NCBI GenBank assembly: GCA_937928015.1
Contig: CALFXA010000009.1
Span: forward strand, 1-35,269
Source of the DNA: an uncultured Anaerolineales bacterium
Lineage (GTDB): Bacteria > Chloroflexota > Anaerolineae > Anaerolineales > Villigracilaceae
Length of the DNA stretch: 35,269 bases
Reading direction: 5' to 3'
Positions 22,575 through 30,886 of this stretch are shown piece by piece (the stretch's first letter is position 1; every line of letters starts with the position of its first letter). A program made the translations under genes and the position numbers. Under the pieces are notes generated by a model that was not told the DNA's origin, ran no database searches, and saw nothing but the letters and a program-made list of their open reading frames with translations.

Positions 22575-23167
22575 CAATTTCGAGTTGGGATTGCGCCTGC
22601 GCGCTCATAATTGACGATGATGACACCATTCGAGGCGACGATGCTTTCTGTTACTTTGAACGCCGCAGGGATGGTGCCATCGGCGAATAACCGCTTCCCA
22701 CTGCCCAGCGTTATCGGGTAGATCATCAGCCAGAACGTATCGACCAGGTCATGCTTGATAAGTGTTTGAATAAGGTTGCCGCTGCCCCAAACATTCAAAT
22801 CGGGTCCTGGCTGTTGCTTGATTTGGGCGACCTTTTCTACAATATCCCCGTTTAAAAACACGGACGGCCGCCATTTGCTGAAAGTCCTGGTATTCGAGGC
22901 AATGTACTTGGTTGCCGCGTTGACACCCGGCCATGCATCCGCGTGTTGTGGCCAGTATGGCTCCCAGATTTCAAAAGTTGTGCGCCCCAATAACAAGTCA
23001 AAGGGCAAATTCATCTGTTTTCTCAGGACCGTCCCAAGAACTGGGTCGGAATATGATGCTATCCATCCGCCATACCTGAAACCACCGCTGGTATCTTCGT
23101 CTGGCCCGCCTGGGCCCTGTATGACACCGTCAAGAGAGATATGTTCCAGAACAATAATTTTTCTCAT
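22574..23167 (-). CDS. Dihydrofolate reductase-like protein (RibD C-terminal domain family)
   Basis: A 197-residue stand-alone RibD_C/DHFR-fold protein of the YwjB/YyaP type. The N-terminus [20 protein letters not shown] is characteristic, as are [15 protein letters not shown] (about 58-72), [22 protein letters not shown] (about 126-147) and [14 protein letters not shown]. Such proteins are predicted NAD(P)H-dependent reductases; substrates are mostly unknown. It is the first gene of a four-gene minus-strand unit transcribed from the operator-containing promoter at 23249-23277. Base composition is AT-richer than the core genes. Confidence 0.85.
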   Translation of the reverse strand: MRKIIVLEHISLDGVIQGPGGPDEDTSGGFRYGGWIASYSDPVLGTVLRKQMNLPFDLLLGRTTFEIWEPYWPQHADAWPGVNAATKYIASNTRTFSKWRPSVFLNGDIVEKVAQIKQQPGPDLNVWGSGNLIQTLIKHDLVDTFWLMIYPITLGSGKRLFADGTIPAAFKVTESIVASNGVIIVNYERAGAIPTRN

Positions 23168-23184
23168 GACTAAGTTTCTCTAAT

Positions 23185-23198
23185 AACGATTGATCGTT
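23185..23198. promoter_or_regulatory. Possible second operator (AACGAT-TG-ATCGTT)
   Basis: A 6+2+6 inverted repeat in the untranslated leader of the minus-strand operon, about 18 bases before its first start codon. Its size suits a dimeric repressor, but no binding protein is known from this window. Confidence 0.35.
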
Positions 23199-23248
23199 TG
23201 ACTGCCTTTTCAAGGGAAGTAAACATGGATCTTATTTGATAGTTATTA

Positions 23249-23277
23249 TTTTAGAACGCGCGTTCTTGTTTGTCAAG
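23249..23277 (-). promoter_or_regulatory. Promoter with palindromic operator in the spacer
   Basis: Read on the minus strand: TTGACA (23277-23272), a 17-bp spacer and TAAAAT (23254-23249). The spacer is filled by the perfect 14-bp palindrome AGAACGCGCGTTCT (23254-23267), as expected for a TetR/GntR-type repressor that blocks RNA polymerase. It would drive the DHFR-like/DinB/GIY-YIG/GNAT unit. The remaining 23278-23459 shows nothing I can name. Confidence 0.75.
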
Positions 23278-23459
23278 CGCTTCTATAGCTAAACGCACAC
23301 CCTGCATGCTGTCTGGAAAGATGCATCGATCAGCACAGAATTGCCCGCCATCTCTGAGGTAGAGGGAGTGAGTACACGGAATAATTTTTGAGATACCAAA
23401 TAGTCAAATAAGTTACGATCCCCACAGGCTATTTTTAAACAATTAATCAGATTCTATAC

Positions 23460-24038
23460 CTAAACCCGCTTCCCCAACTTGAAATGCACACAGATAAAAA
23501 TCAGCATATCTATTATGAAGATGTAGATGATAAAACTGCTATTGGCGAACGTCCACTCCTTTAATGTGAGCAAAGTTAAAGTAACATCAAAGCAAGTCGC
23601 CAGCCAGGGCCAGGCAATCTCCGTTTCTGGATATTTATAAGCCTTGACCAATGTCGGCAGCGCGGCCAGGCCATCCGCCACGATGCTAAAGAAAATAGCC
23701 ACATTGCCAACCTTTGTAATCAGCCAAAGAATCAGGCCTACCACGGACAAAAAACCACATGCCAAGTCAAACTTGGTTATTTTCCATTCAGCATTTTTAT
23801 TGGTAAAGGATGCAATAAAGGTCAAAAGAGGCAGAAAACCAGTACTAAAGGTCATTAATGACTCTAGTCCCACTCCCTGCTTTATTTGGGCTGCAAAGGC
23901 AATCATTGGAGCGACAGACCATAGTAAGAAAGAGACTTTATTAGGTTTGACCTTCCCCTTGATCGTGTCCCATAAATAGGCGAAAGCACCTGCGGTGCCA
24001 ATGAGCGTGCCAATGATGACGAAGTTTTGATTGAGCAT
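23460..24038 (-). CDS. Multi-span membrane protein, unknown function (possible PQ-loop-like)
   Basis: A 192-residue protein with about six or seven hydrophobic segments. There is a hint of an internal repeat: GTLIGTAGAFAYLWDTIKG...PNKVSFLLW in the first half and VADGLAALPTLVKAYKYPETEIAWPW in the second. The P-x-K and YPETE turns between helices are vaguely like PQ-loop/SWEET transporters, but I cannot confirm this. It is clearly AT-richer than its neighbours and its lysine-rich codon choice (AAA) differs, suggesting recent acquisition. No RBS or promoter is obvious upstream (24039-24120). Confidence 0.65.
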   Translation of the reverse strand: MLNQNFVIIGTLIGTAGAFAYLWDTIKGKVKPNKVSFLLWSVAPMIAFAAQIKQGVGLESLMTFSTGFLPLLTFIASFTNKNAEWKITKFDLACGFLSVVGLILWLITKVGNVAIFFSIVADGLAALPTLVKAYKYPETEIAWPWLATCFDVTLTLLTLKEWTFANSSFIIYIFIIDMLIFICVHFKLGKRV

Positions 24039-24292
24039 ATTAGATTCTGCCTTTAGAGAGTGAAGACTACTATGTCCGTGTGCTTAACAAAACTGCCTGT
24101 GCTATGTTCTTAATAAGTGACATATTGACCCTTTAAGATTTACAGGATAATCAACTCAAACGACCAGACTGATTTGATGAAACACAGCTCACAGACCTCA
24201 TCCTTGTCAAAGATAATTATACGCTTGCAGCAGTTGACTGAAAAGAAATGACCGCCAATCCCCCTTTGTAAAGCCGCCGTAAGTTGTGTGAA

Positions 24293-24369
24293 TTGGCGCA
24301 AATAGGACGGAAGGGGTACAATTAATGTCGTATGGCATGCCCCCAGGAACGGTTGTCTCGGCGACCGTT
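24293..24369 (+). promoter_or_regulatory. Candidate promoter and attenuator-like hairpin before the export locus
   Basis: TTGGCG (24293-24298), an 18-bp spacer and TACAAT (24317-24322). A hairpin follows in the leader, AACGGTTG (24348-24355) and CGACCGTT (24362-24369, one G-U pair), then TTT. It may terminate some transcripts before the first ABC gene at 24453. Nothing else is recognised in the 414-bp gap 24039-24452. Confidence 0.45.
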
Positions 24370-24452
24370 TTTGTGTGTCAAAAAGTTGGCCGCAGGCTCA
24401 TTCCCTGTTATGGTTTATGATCAGCGATAGGTAAAAAATAACATTCAACATT

Positions 24453-25190
24453 ATGGACCCCATTATCGAATTGCGCGATGTCGTCAAAGTCTATTCCACC
24501 GCGGCGGGAGAGTTTCCCGCCTTGCGGGGGATCAATGCCCAGATCTATGCAGGCGAATTTTTAGGTGTGGTAGGCAAGTCGGGTGCGGGCAAGTCCACGC
24601 TGCTCAACATGCTCAATGGCGTGGACCATCTCACGGGCGGCGAGGTCATCGTCAACACCGATGGCAAGTCCGTTTCCATCCATAAACTCAGTGAAGATGC
24701 GCTGGCCTTGTGGCGCGGACAGAACCTGGGCATCGTCTATCAGTCCTTTCAGTTGCTGCCCATGCTGACCCTGGTCGAGAATATTACGCTGCCCATGGAC
24801 CTGTGCGGATTGTACAATCCGCACGAGAGCCGAGAGCGCGCCATGGAACTGTTGAAACTTGTCGAGCTGGAAGAACATGCCAAGAAACTTCCTGCGTATA
24901 TTTCGGGTGGACAGCAGCAGCGCGTGGCTATTGCGCGCGCCCTGGCCAATGATCCGCCTATCTTGATCGCCGATGAGCCGACGGGCAGCCTCGACTCGCT
25001 GACGGCTGATCACATCTTTGACGTCTTCGAGCAACTAGTCAGCGAGCATGGCAAGACCATCGTGATGGTCACGCACGACAGCGGCCTGGCCGCGCGCTTC
25101 TCGCGTCACCTGGTGCTGGCAGATGGGGAGATCGTGAACGAGGTGCGGAATCTGTCCGAGGTCGGCGCGGGCCAGGGAGGTGCGGCATGA
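24453..25190 (+). CDS. ABC transporter ATPase, LolD/MacB type
   Basis: A 245-residue ATPase of the family that drives FtsX-type permeases (MacB, LolCDE, FtsEX). Motifs are intact: Walker A GKSGAGKS (about residues 41-48), Q-loop [13 protein letters not shown], signature [15 protein letters not shown], Walker [14 protein letters not shown]-loop VTHDSGLA. The ADEPTGSLD wording is typical of this subfamily. It overlaps the next ATPase gene (ATGA at 25187) and probably forms a heterodimer with it, working with the permease at 30887. An attenuator-like hairpin lies in its leader. Confidence 0.9.
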   Translation: MDPIIELRDVVKVYSTAAGEFPALRGINAQIYAGEFLGVVGKSGAGKSTLLNMLNGVDHLTGGEVIVNTDGKSVSIHKLSEDALALWRGQNLGIVYQSFQLLPMLTLVENITLPMDLCGLYNPHESRERAMELLKLVELEEHAKKLPAYISGGQQQRVAIARALANDPPILIADEPTGSLDSLTADHIFDVFEQLVSEHGKTIVMVTHDSGLAARFSRHLVLADGEIVNEVRNLSEVGAGQGGAA

Positions 25191-26314
25191 ACCCGACACC
25201 TGCTCCCGTTCAATGGGCCGAATCCACGCCCGAGCCGATGATCCAGATGCAGCGCATCAAGAAGATCTACAAGAATGCGGCGGGGGAATTCCTGGTGCTC
25301 AAGGGACTCGACCTCACCATCAACCGCGGTGAATTCGTCTCCATCGTGGGCAAGTCGGGCAGCGGAAAATCCACGCTGCTGAACATGATCACGGGCATCG
25401 ACCATCCGACCGATGGGCTGGTCGTCATCGGCGGCAAGGACATCTACACCAAGGTCACCGAAAGCGAGCGCTCCAAGTGGCGCGGACGCAACCTCGGCAT
25501 CGTGTTCCAGTTCTTCCAACTGCTGCCGATGTTGACCCTGCTCGAAAACGTCATGTTGCCGATGGACTACGCCGACATGTACGACTTCGACGAACGCCCC
25601 GAGCGCGCCATGGAGTTGCTTAAGCTGGTGCATCTCGAAAAGTTTGCCAACAAACTGCCCGCGTTGGTTTCCACGGGACAGCAGCAGACCGCCGCCATCG
25701 CGCGCGCCTTGGCCTGTGACCCGCCCGTGCTGGTGGCGGATGAGCCGACGGGCAACCTCGACTCGCGCTCGACGGACGCCATCATCGACCTCTTCCAGGA
25801 ATTGACCCAGAGCGGCAAGACCATCGTCATGGTTACGCACGACCCGTCGCTGACCTCGCGCACCACGCGCAACATCATCATCTTCGACGGCGAATTGATC
25901 GACGAGACGGTCTCGCGTGCGCTGCCGCGATTGCGTCACCGTCACATGCTGGAGATGACCAAGAAGGCCGAACGCATGGTCCTGCCTCCAGGCCAAATCA
26001 TCCTTGATTACAACCAGCCCGTGGACCATTTCTACATGATCGCGCGCGGCCGTGTGGACGTACTAACCCGCTCTGCGTGGGGCGAGCGCGTGTCCACGTT
26101 GGGCAAGGGCGAGTTCTTCGGCGAGATGGAATTGTTGCGCGGCGGCCTCTCGCGCGCCTGTGTGCGCGTTGCGGAGGATACGCCCGTGGAGCTGCTGACC
26201 TATCCGCGCGATGCCTTCAAGAGCATCGTGGACGAGTCGCCCATCACGGCGGAAGCCATCCACGAGATCATTGAGAAGCGTCTGGCAGAAGACCCTGAAA
26301 ACGGAGGCGCATAG
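25187..26314 (+). CDS. ABC ATPase fused to a cyclic-nucleotide-binding domain
   Basis: A 375-residue fusion. Residues about 17-245 are a second LolD/MacB-type ATPase with Walker A GKSGSGKS (55-62), Q-loop [13 protein letters not shown], Walker [13 protein letters not shown] and H-loop THD. The signature is altered to VSTGQQQTA (161-169) instead of SGGQQQRV. Residues about 262-365 form a CRP/cNMP-type domain: [27 protein letters not shown] and the phosphate-binding cassette FFGEMELL...SRACV (310-326). This domain could let a cyclic nucleotide or another ligand gate the transporter. The stop is 5 bases before the kinase gene. Confidence 0.88.
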   Translation: MNPTPAPVQWAESTPEPMIQMQRIKKIYKNAAGEFLVLKGLDLTINRGEFVSIVGKSGSGKSTLLNMITGIDHPTDGLVVIGGKDIYTKVTESERSKWRGRNLGIVFQFFQLLPMLTLLENVMLPMDYADMYDFDERPERAMELLKLVHLEKFANKLPALVSTGQQQTAAIARALACDPPVLVADEPTGNLDSRSTDAIIDLFQELTQSGKTIVMVTHDPSLTSRTTRNIIIFDGELIDETVSRALPRLRHRHMLEMTKKAERMVLPPGQIILDYNQPVDHFYMIARGRVDVLTRSAWGERVSTLGKGEFFGEMELLRGGLSRACVRVAEDTPVELLTYPRDAFKSIVDESPITAEAIHEIIEKRLAEDPENGGA

Positions 26315-26319
26315 CCTAC

Positions 26320-28221
26320 ATGGCCCAGCCCGCCCTCGACCCGCGTTCGCTGCCGCGCGTCCTCTACATCGAGGACAACGCCTCGGCGCGTCTGCTCGTG
26401 CGGCGTCTGCTGGAGGGTCGGTATGTGGTGCTGGAAGCGGCCGATCCGCTGGACGGGCTGCAACTGGCTGAAGAGACCCATCCGAACATCGTGCTGCTCG
26501 ACCACAATCTGCCGCACATGACGGGCCGCGAGGCGGCCACCCGCCTGAGCAAGACCCTGCCGAACGTGCCATTGGTGATCGTCTCGGCGGACACGAGCGG
26601 GAACGCACGCGAGCGGGCGTTGGCGGCGGGCGCGGTAGGCTTCATTCCCAAGCCCATCGAGGTGGACACGTTCCTGGAGCAGGTGGATGCCTACCTGAAC
26701 GGCAAGCGCGAAAAACTGGAGCAGGCCGAACGTCACCATGAGGCCTATCAGCAGGAGTTGGTCGAGCGGCTGGAGAACAACGTCCGCCAGTTGACCCATG
26801 CGGCCGAGCGCAACAAATACTTGTTGCAGCAAAACGAGCGTATGTTGTCGATGCTGGAACGCCGCCATAAATTGCTGGAAATTGCGGCGCGTGTCGGACA
26901 GGCGGTCACCTCGATCCTCGACCTGGACGAGTTGCTCGAATTTGCCGTGAACGTCATCTGCAAGGAATTCGAGTTGTATTACTCGGGCGTTTTCCTGGTT
27001 TCGGATGACGAGCAGTGGGCCGTCCTGCGCGCGGGATATGGCGAGGCGGGCCGCGCCATGCTCGACGAGCAATTCCGCCTGATCGTGGATGACAGGTCCA
27101 TGATCGGGAAGGCCATCCGTTCGCAGAAGGCACAGATCGCGCTGGATGTGGAGGGCGAGGCCTCGCACTTTAAGAATCCACACCTGCCGCACACCCGCTC
27201 CGAGATGGCGCTGCCGCTGATTGTTCAGTCACATTCGCTGGGCGCGTTGACCGTGCAAAGCGAACGTCTGAACGCCTTCACCGAAGAGGACATCACCTCC
27301 CTGCAGACCATGGCCGACCAGGTGGCCATCGCTATCAACAACGCGCAATTACTGGTCAAACTCGAAGCGGCCAACGCGGAGTTGGTCCGCAACAAAACTT
27401 ATGAGGCGATTGCCACGGCCACGGGGGAGGCCATCCACTGGGTGGGCAACAAAGCCGCGCCCATCGCGGGCAGCGTGCGCCGCGTCCGCGAGGACCTGTC
27501 CCTGCTGTTGGCGGTCCTGTGGCGACTGAAAACCTCGGGCATGGATTTCGGTCCATTAAACGAGACCATTCAATCGGTCCTGGATGAGGCGGAGGAGGGT
27601 GGCCTCGAATTGGAGCGGCTGGCAGACGAGATGTCTGCTTATTCGCCGAAGCGGTTGGCGGCGCTGTTGAGCGTCGAGTCGCTTCTCGAAGACTTGAAGA
27701 TCATCGAGCACAGCGCAGAGATTATCCTCAACATCAAAGAGGACCTGATCGGGCCTGCGCGCCAGATGAAACCCGATTTCGTTTCATTGGACGAGATGCT
27801 GACTACCATGGTGGCGGATATGGGATTGCCGCGCGGCGTGGTGACGCTCGACCTGGCCGAGGATCTGCCGAAGGTGTATTGCGATGCGCGCCAGGTGGAA
27901 CAGGTCTTCAACAACCTGGTCAAGAACGCCTGGGAGGCGCTGGTGGTGCAGCCTGCTCCGCACATCACGGTCAAGGCGCGGCGCGACAAGCATTCCGATC
28001 ATGTGCTGGTGGCCGTCAGCGACAATGGGCCAGGCATCCCGCCCGAGATTCAGGAGCGTGTCTGGATGTCGTTCTTCACCACCAAGGGCGACCGCGGCGG
28101 AACGGGGTTGGGACTCTCGGCCTGCATGCAGATCGTGACGCAGAATCGCGGCCAGATATGGCTCGAAAGCGAAGTTGGAAACGGCGCGACGTTCTTTGTG
28201 AGATTGCCAACTAAACCCTGA
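26320..28221 (+). CDS. Soluble REC-GAF-histidine kinase
   Basis: A 633-residue cytoplasmic protein with no membrane segment. Order: REC domain (about 12-130; phospho-acceptor D61 in VLLDHNLP, K111 in IPKP), a coiled coil (about 130-190), a GAF domain (about 190-345, with NPHLPHTRSEMALPL), an unusual histidine region (H373 in EAIHWVGNKAAPI) and a HATPase domain (N-box VFNNLVKNAWEAL, G1 DNGPGIP at 568-574, G2 GTGLGL at 594-599). It may receive a phosphoryl group on REC and sense a ligand via GAF. It is tightly linked to the ABC ATPases (5-base gap) and has a paralogue at 28744. Confidence 0.88.
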   Translation: MAQPALDPRSLPRVLYIEDNASARLLVRRLLEGRYVVLEAADPLDGLQLAEETHPNIVLLDHNLPHMTGREAATRLSKTLPNVPLVIVSADTSGNARERALAAGAVGFIPKPIEVDTFLEQVDAYLNGKREKLEQAERHHEAYQQELVERLENNVRQLTHAAERNKYLLQQNERMLSMLERRHKLLEIAARVGQAVTSILDLDELLEFAVNVICKEFELYYSGVFLVSDDEQWAVLRAGYGEAGRAMLDEQFRLIVDDRSMIGKAIRSQKAQIALDVEGEASHFKNPHLPHTRSEMALPLIVQSHSLGALTVQSERLNAFTEEDITSLQTMADQVAIAINNAQLLVKLEAANAELVRNKTYEAIATATGEAIHWVGNKAAPIAGSVRRVREDLSLLLAVLWRLKTSGMDFGPLNETIQSVLDEAEEGGLELERLADEMSAYSPKRLAALLSVESLLEDLKIIEHSAEIILNIKEDLIGPARQMKPDFVSLDEMLTTMVADMGLPRGVVTLDLAEDLPKVYCDARQVEQVFNNLVKNAWEALVVQPAPHITVKARRDKHSDHVLVAVSDNGPGIPPEIQERVWMSFFTTKGDRGGTGLGLSACMQIVTQNRGQIWLESEVGNGATFFVRLPTKP

Positions 28222-28222
28222 C

Positions 28223-28303
28223 CGTCATTGCGAGTCTTCGAGAAGCAATCTCCCCAAAACCTGGGATTGCTTTGCCGCCAAAGAGCGGCGGCTCGCGATG
28301 ACG
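28223..28303. repeat. Dispersed palindromic repeat element (CGTCATTGCGAG family)
   Basis: Arms CGTCATTGCGAG (28223-28234) and CTCGCGATGACG (28292-28303) are inverted repeats with one mismatch. They enclose an inner pair AGCAATC...GATTGCT (about 28244-28270) and a GCCGC/GCGGC stem. The motif closely resembles a palindromic repeat type found in many copies between genes in unrelated bacteria. It fills most of the 112-bp gap between the kinase and the response regulator and could fold in the transcript. Confidence 0.75.
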
Positions 28304-28333
28304 AGAAGATGATATTTTTCAAGGAGAAACTTT

Positions 28334-28723
28334 ATGACGACTGTTCTTCTGGTGGACGACGAAAAGTTGGTGTTACGCAGTTTGGAGAAGACCCTACTAC
28401 GTGCGGGGTATGACGTGGTCACTGCTTCGGATTGCAAGAGTGGCAGCGAGACCTTCGCCCAGAACAAGGGTCAGGTGGACATCGCCATCCTCGACCTGAA
28501 CATGCCGGGGTTCGACTCCACGCCCAAAGCAGGGGCGGGCCTGGACCTGTTGGTTGATCTCAAAAAGCAGCGTGCCGACCTGCCCGTGGTGATCCTCACC
28601 GCGTATGATGAAGTCAACAAGGCCAAGGATGCCGTCTCGGGTGGGGCGAGCGCCTTCTTCGTCAAGGGCCGCGAACAAGGCCTGGTGGAATTGATCCAAA
28701 GAATCCTGGGTGGCCAGGGTTAA
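28334..28723 (+). CDS. Single-domain response regulator (REC only)
   Basis: A 129-residue stand-alone receiver domain. The acidic pocket DDE (8-10), phospho-acceptor D54 (ILDLNMPG), T89 and K111 are present; the usual proline after the lysine is replaced by glycine (FVKGREQG). There is no DNA-binding or enzymatic output domain, so like CheY it must act by protein contact or pass phosphate on. It lies between two soluble kinases, its most likely partners. The RBS AAGGAG precedes the ATG. Confidence 0.9.
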   Translation: MTTVLLVDDEKLVLRSLEKTLLRAGYDVVTASDCKSGSETFAQNKGQVDIAILDLNMPGFDSTPKAGAGLDLLVDLKKQRADLPVVILTAYDEVNKAKDAVSGGASAFFVKGREQGLVELIQRILGGQG

Positions 28724-28743
28724 AAATCACAGCGAGGTAAACC

Positions 28744-30825
28744 ATGACTCCAGCCGAACGACAGACGCATTTGTTGAAAACCGCCGCCCGCGCGGCCAAG
28801 ATGGTCACCATGATCCTGGATCCGCAGGAATTGCTCCAGCGCATGGTGGACGTAATCTGCGATGAGTTCAAATTCTATTATGCAGGTGTGTTCCTGCTCA
28901 ACGCCACGGGACAGTATGCCGTGTTGCGCGCGGGACGCGGCGAGGCGGGCGTTGCCATGCTCGCTGAGGGACACAAACTGCTGGTGGGCGGCAATTCGAT
29001 GATCGGCGCCTGCGTGCAGAATCGCCAGGCGCGCATCGCATTGGATGTGGGCGCGGAGGCGGTCCGCTTCGAGAATCCGCATCTGCCCAACACCCGCTCC
29101 GAGATGGCCCTGCCGCTGATCGTCGGTGACGAGGTCATCGGCGCGTTGACCGTCCAAAGCGAACAGGAGGCCGCCTTCCTCGATGACGACATCTCCGCGC
29201 TGCAAGCCATGGCCGACCAGCTCGCCATCGCCATCCACAACTCGAACCTGCACCGCAGGAATCAGGACCTCATCCGCCAGGCGGAACGTCGCACGCGCCT
29301 GTTGGAAGCCGCCAACGTCGTCGGCCGTGAGGTGACCTCGATCCTCAGCCTGGACGAATTGCTGCCTGGCACGGTTAACATCATCTGTGAAGCCTATGGT
29401 TTCTACTACGCGGGCGTCTTCCTGCTGGATGAAGCGGGCGAATACGCCGTCCTGCGTGCGGGATATGGCGAAGCAGGCAAGGCCATGCTGGCCGACGGGT
29501 ACCGCCTCAAGGTAGGACCTGGCTCGATGATCGGAGCCGCCGTCAGCTTTGGTGAAGCGCGCATCGCGTTGGATGTCGAAGAGGAACGCGTCCATTTCAA
29601 GAATCCGCACCTGCCGCACACCCGCTCCGAGATGGCGCTGCCGCTCATCTTTGGGCATCGCGTCCTCGGTGCGGTGACCATCCAGAGTGTGGAGGAGCGT
29701 GCCTTTAGCCAGGACGATATCACCACATTGTTGACGATGGCCGAGCATCTGGCCGTGGCTATCAACAATGCCTACACTCTCGAACGCCTCAAGGAAGCGC
29801 ATGCCGAACTGCTGCGCACCAAGGTCTTCGAAGCGCTGACCACTGCCACCACCGAAGCCATCCACTGGATCGGCAACAAGACCCTGCCCATCTCGTTGAC
29901 GGTTTCCCGTCTTCGCGAGGAGATCGCCGAGGGCAATGTGGACCTCGACTCGCTCAAAGAGGACCTCGACATGATCGCCGAGAGCGCCGAGCAGATTACC
30001 CAGGTCAAGGAACAGTTGATCGGTGCGGTACGTGAGCAGAAGCCGCGCCCCGTACTGTTGGCGGATGTCCTCCAAGCGGCGGCCCAGCAGCGCGGCCTGC
30101 CTGCCGACCTGTTCTCGACCCAGCTCGATCCGTCGGCGGCCTACGTCATTGCCGATAGTACGCAGTTGGTGCGCGCGCTCGGGAACCTGCTGCAAAACGC
30201 AGGTGAGGCGGGCGCCAAGTCGGTGCGCATCACGTCGATGCCATCTGACGAACGCGGCATGCTGCGCCTCGTGATCCTCGATGATGGCGCGGGTATGCCC
30301 GCCGATACGCTCGACAAGGCCTGGTCTCCGTTCTTCTCCACGCGCGGACATCAGGGTCTGGGCCTGCCTGCCAGCCTGCACGTCATCTCACAGGCGCAGG
30401 GACGCATCACCCTCAACAGTGAAGAGGGTCACGGCTCGAAGGTCGAGATTCACCTTCCGATGGCGCGCGTGACGGAAGAGGCCCTCTCACGCGACGGCAT
30501 TTCTTCCATCTTGTTGGTGGATGACGAGGATGAGTGGGCGTCCGCGTTTGCGAGCCTGCTTGAAGGTGCGGGTGTCAAGGTCACCCGCCAGACCAGCTTG
30601 AAAAAACTCCCCGACGTGGACCTGGTCCTGGTCGACGAGTATTGCTCCGCTCTGGGCGTGGACGAGGCCCTGGCCGCCATCGAAAAAGCGGGCCTGACCT
30701 CGAAGACGGTCGTTCTCACCGCGGCGCTCAACCCCGAGCGCGTCACGCGCTACCTGCGCAGCGGCGTCAAGGACGTCCAGCCCAAGCCTTATACTGCTGC
30801 CGAGATTGGCGCGCTTTTACAGTAA
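28744..30825 (+). CDS. Soluble GAF-GAF-histidine kinase-REC hybrid
   Basis: A 693-residue cytoplasmic protein. Two tandem GAF domains (about 15-170 and 190-345) share the motif NPHLPxTRSEMALPL with the upstream kinase. H374 (EAIHWIGNKTLPI) is in the same atypical histidine box, followed by HATPase motifs (NLLQNAGEAG, G1 DDGAGMP at 513-519, GLGLP at 538-542). A C-terminal receiver domain (about 586-693) has D631 (LVLVDEYC) and K681 (VQPKP). With the lone REC and the REC-GAF-kinase it could form a multi-step phosphorelay. The output is not transcriptional by sequence; the neighbouring transporter is the obvious candidate. Confidence 0.88.
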   Translation: MTPAERQTHLLKTAARAAKMVTMILDPQELLQRMVDVICDEFKFYYAGVFLLNATGQYAVLRAGRGEAGVAMLAEGHKLLVGGNSMIGACVQNRQARIALDVGAEAVRFENPHLPNTRSEMALPLIVGDEVIGALTVQSEQEAAFLDDDISALQAMADQLAIAIHNSNLHRRNQDLIRQAERRTRLLEAANVVGREVTSILSLDELLPGTVNIICEAYGFYYAGVFLLDEAGEYAVLRAGYGEAGKAMLADGYRLKVGPGSMIGAAVSFGEARIALDVEEERVHFKNPHLPHTRSEMALPLIFGHRVLGAVTIQSVEERAFSQDDITTLLTMAEHLAVAINNAYTLERLKEAHAELLRTKVFEALTTATTEAIHWIGNKTLPISLTVSRLREEIAEGNVDLDSLKEDLDMIAESAEQITQVKEQLIGAVREQKPRPVLLADVLQAAAQQRGLPADLFSTQLDPSAAYVIADSTQLVRALGNLLQNAGEAGAKSVRITSMPSDERGMLRLVILDDGAGMPADTLDKAWSPFFSTRGHQGLGLPASLHVISQAQGRITLNSEEGHGSKVEIHLPMARVTEEALSRDGISSILLVDDEDEWASAFASLLEGAGVKVTRQTSLKKLPDVDLVLVDEYCSALGVDEALAAIEKAGLTSKTVVLTAALNPERVTRYLRSGVKDVQPKPYTAAEIGALLQ

Positions 30826-30834
30826 TTACAACAA

Positions 30835-30870
30835 GACCACGGAAGGCTCACGGCCCCCCGTGGTCCGCAC
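30835..30870 (+). terminator. Hairpin between kinase and permease genes
   Basis: An 8-bp stem GACCACGG (30835-30842) and CCGTGGTC (30858-30865) with a 15-nt loop. The TTTT follows seven bases later, so termination would be weak. It may reduce rather than stop transcription into the permease gene. Confidence 0.4.
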
Positions 30871-30886
30871 GTTTTAGAAAGGTAAA

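Noticed and set aside
28720..30381. A long antisense open frame (about 550 codons) opposite the GAF-GAF kinase
   Set aside because: Its translation is low-complexity (rich in H, Q, R, G, D), has no domain, and mirrors the GC-rich third positions of the real gene on the other strand.
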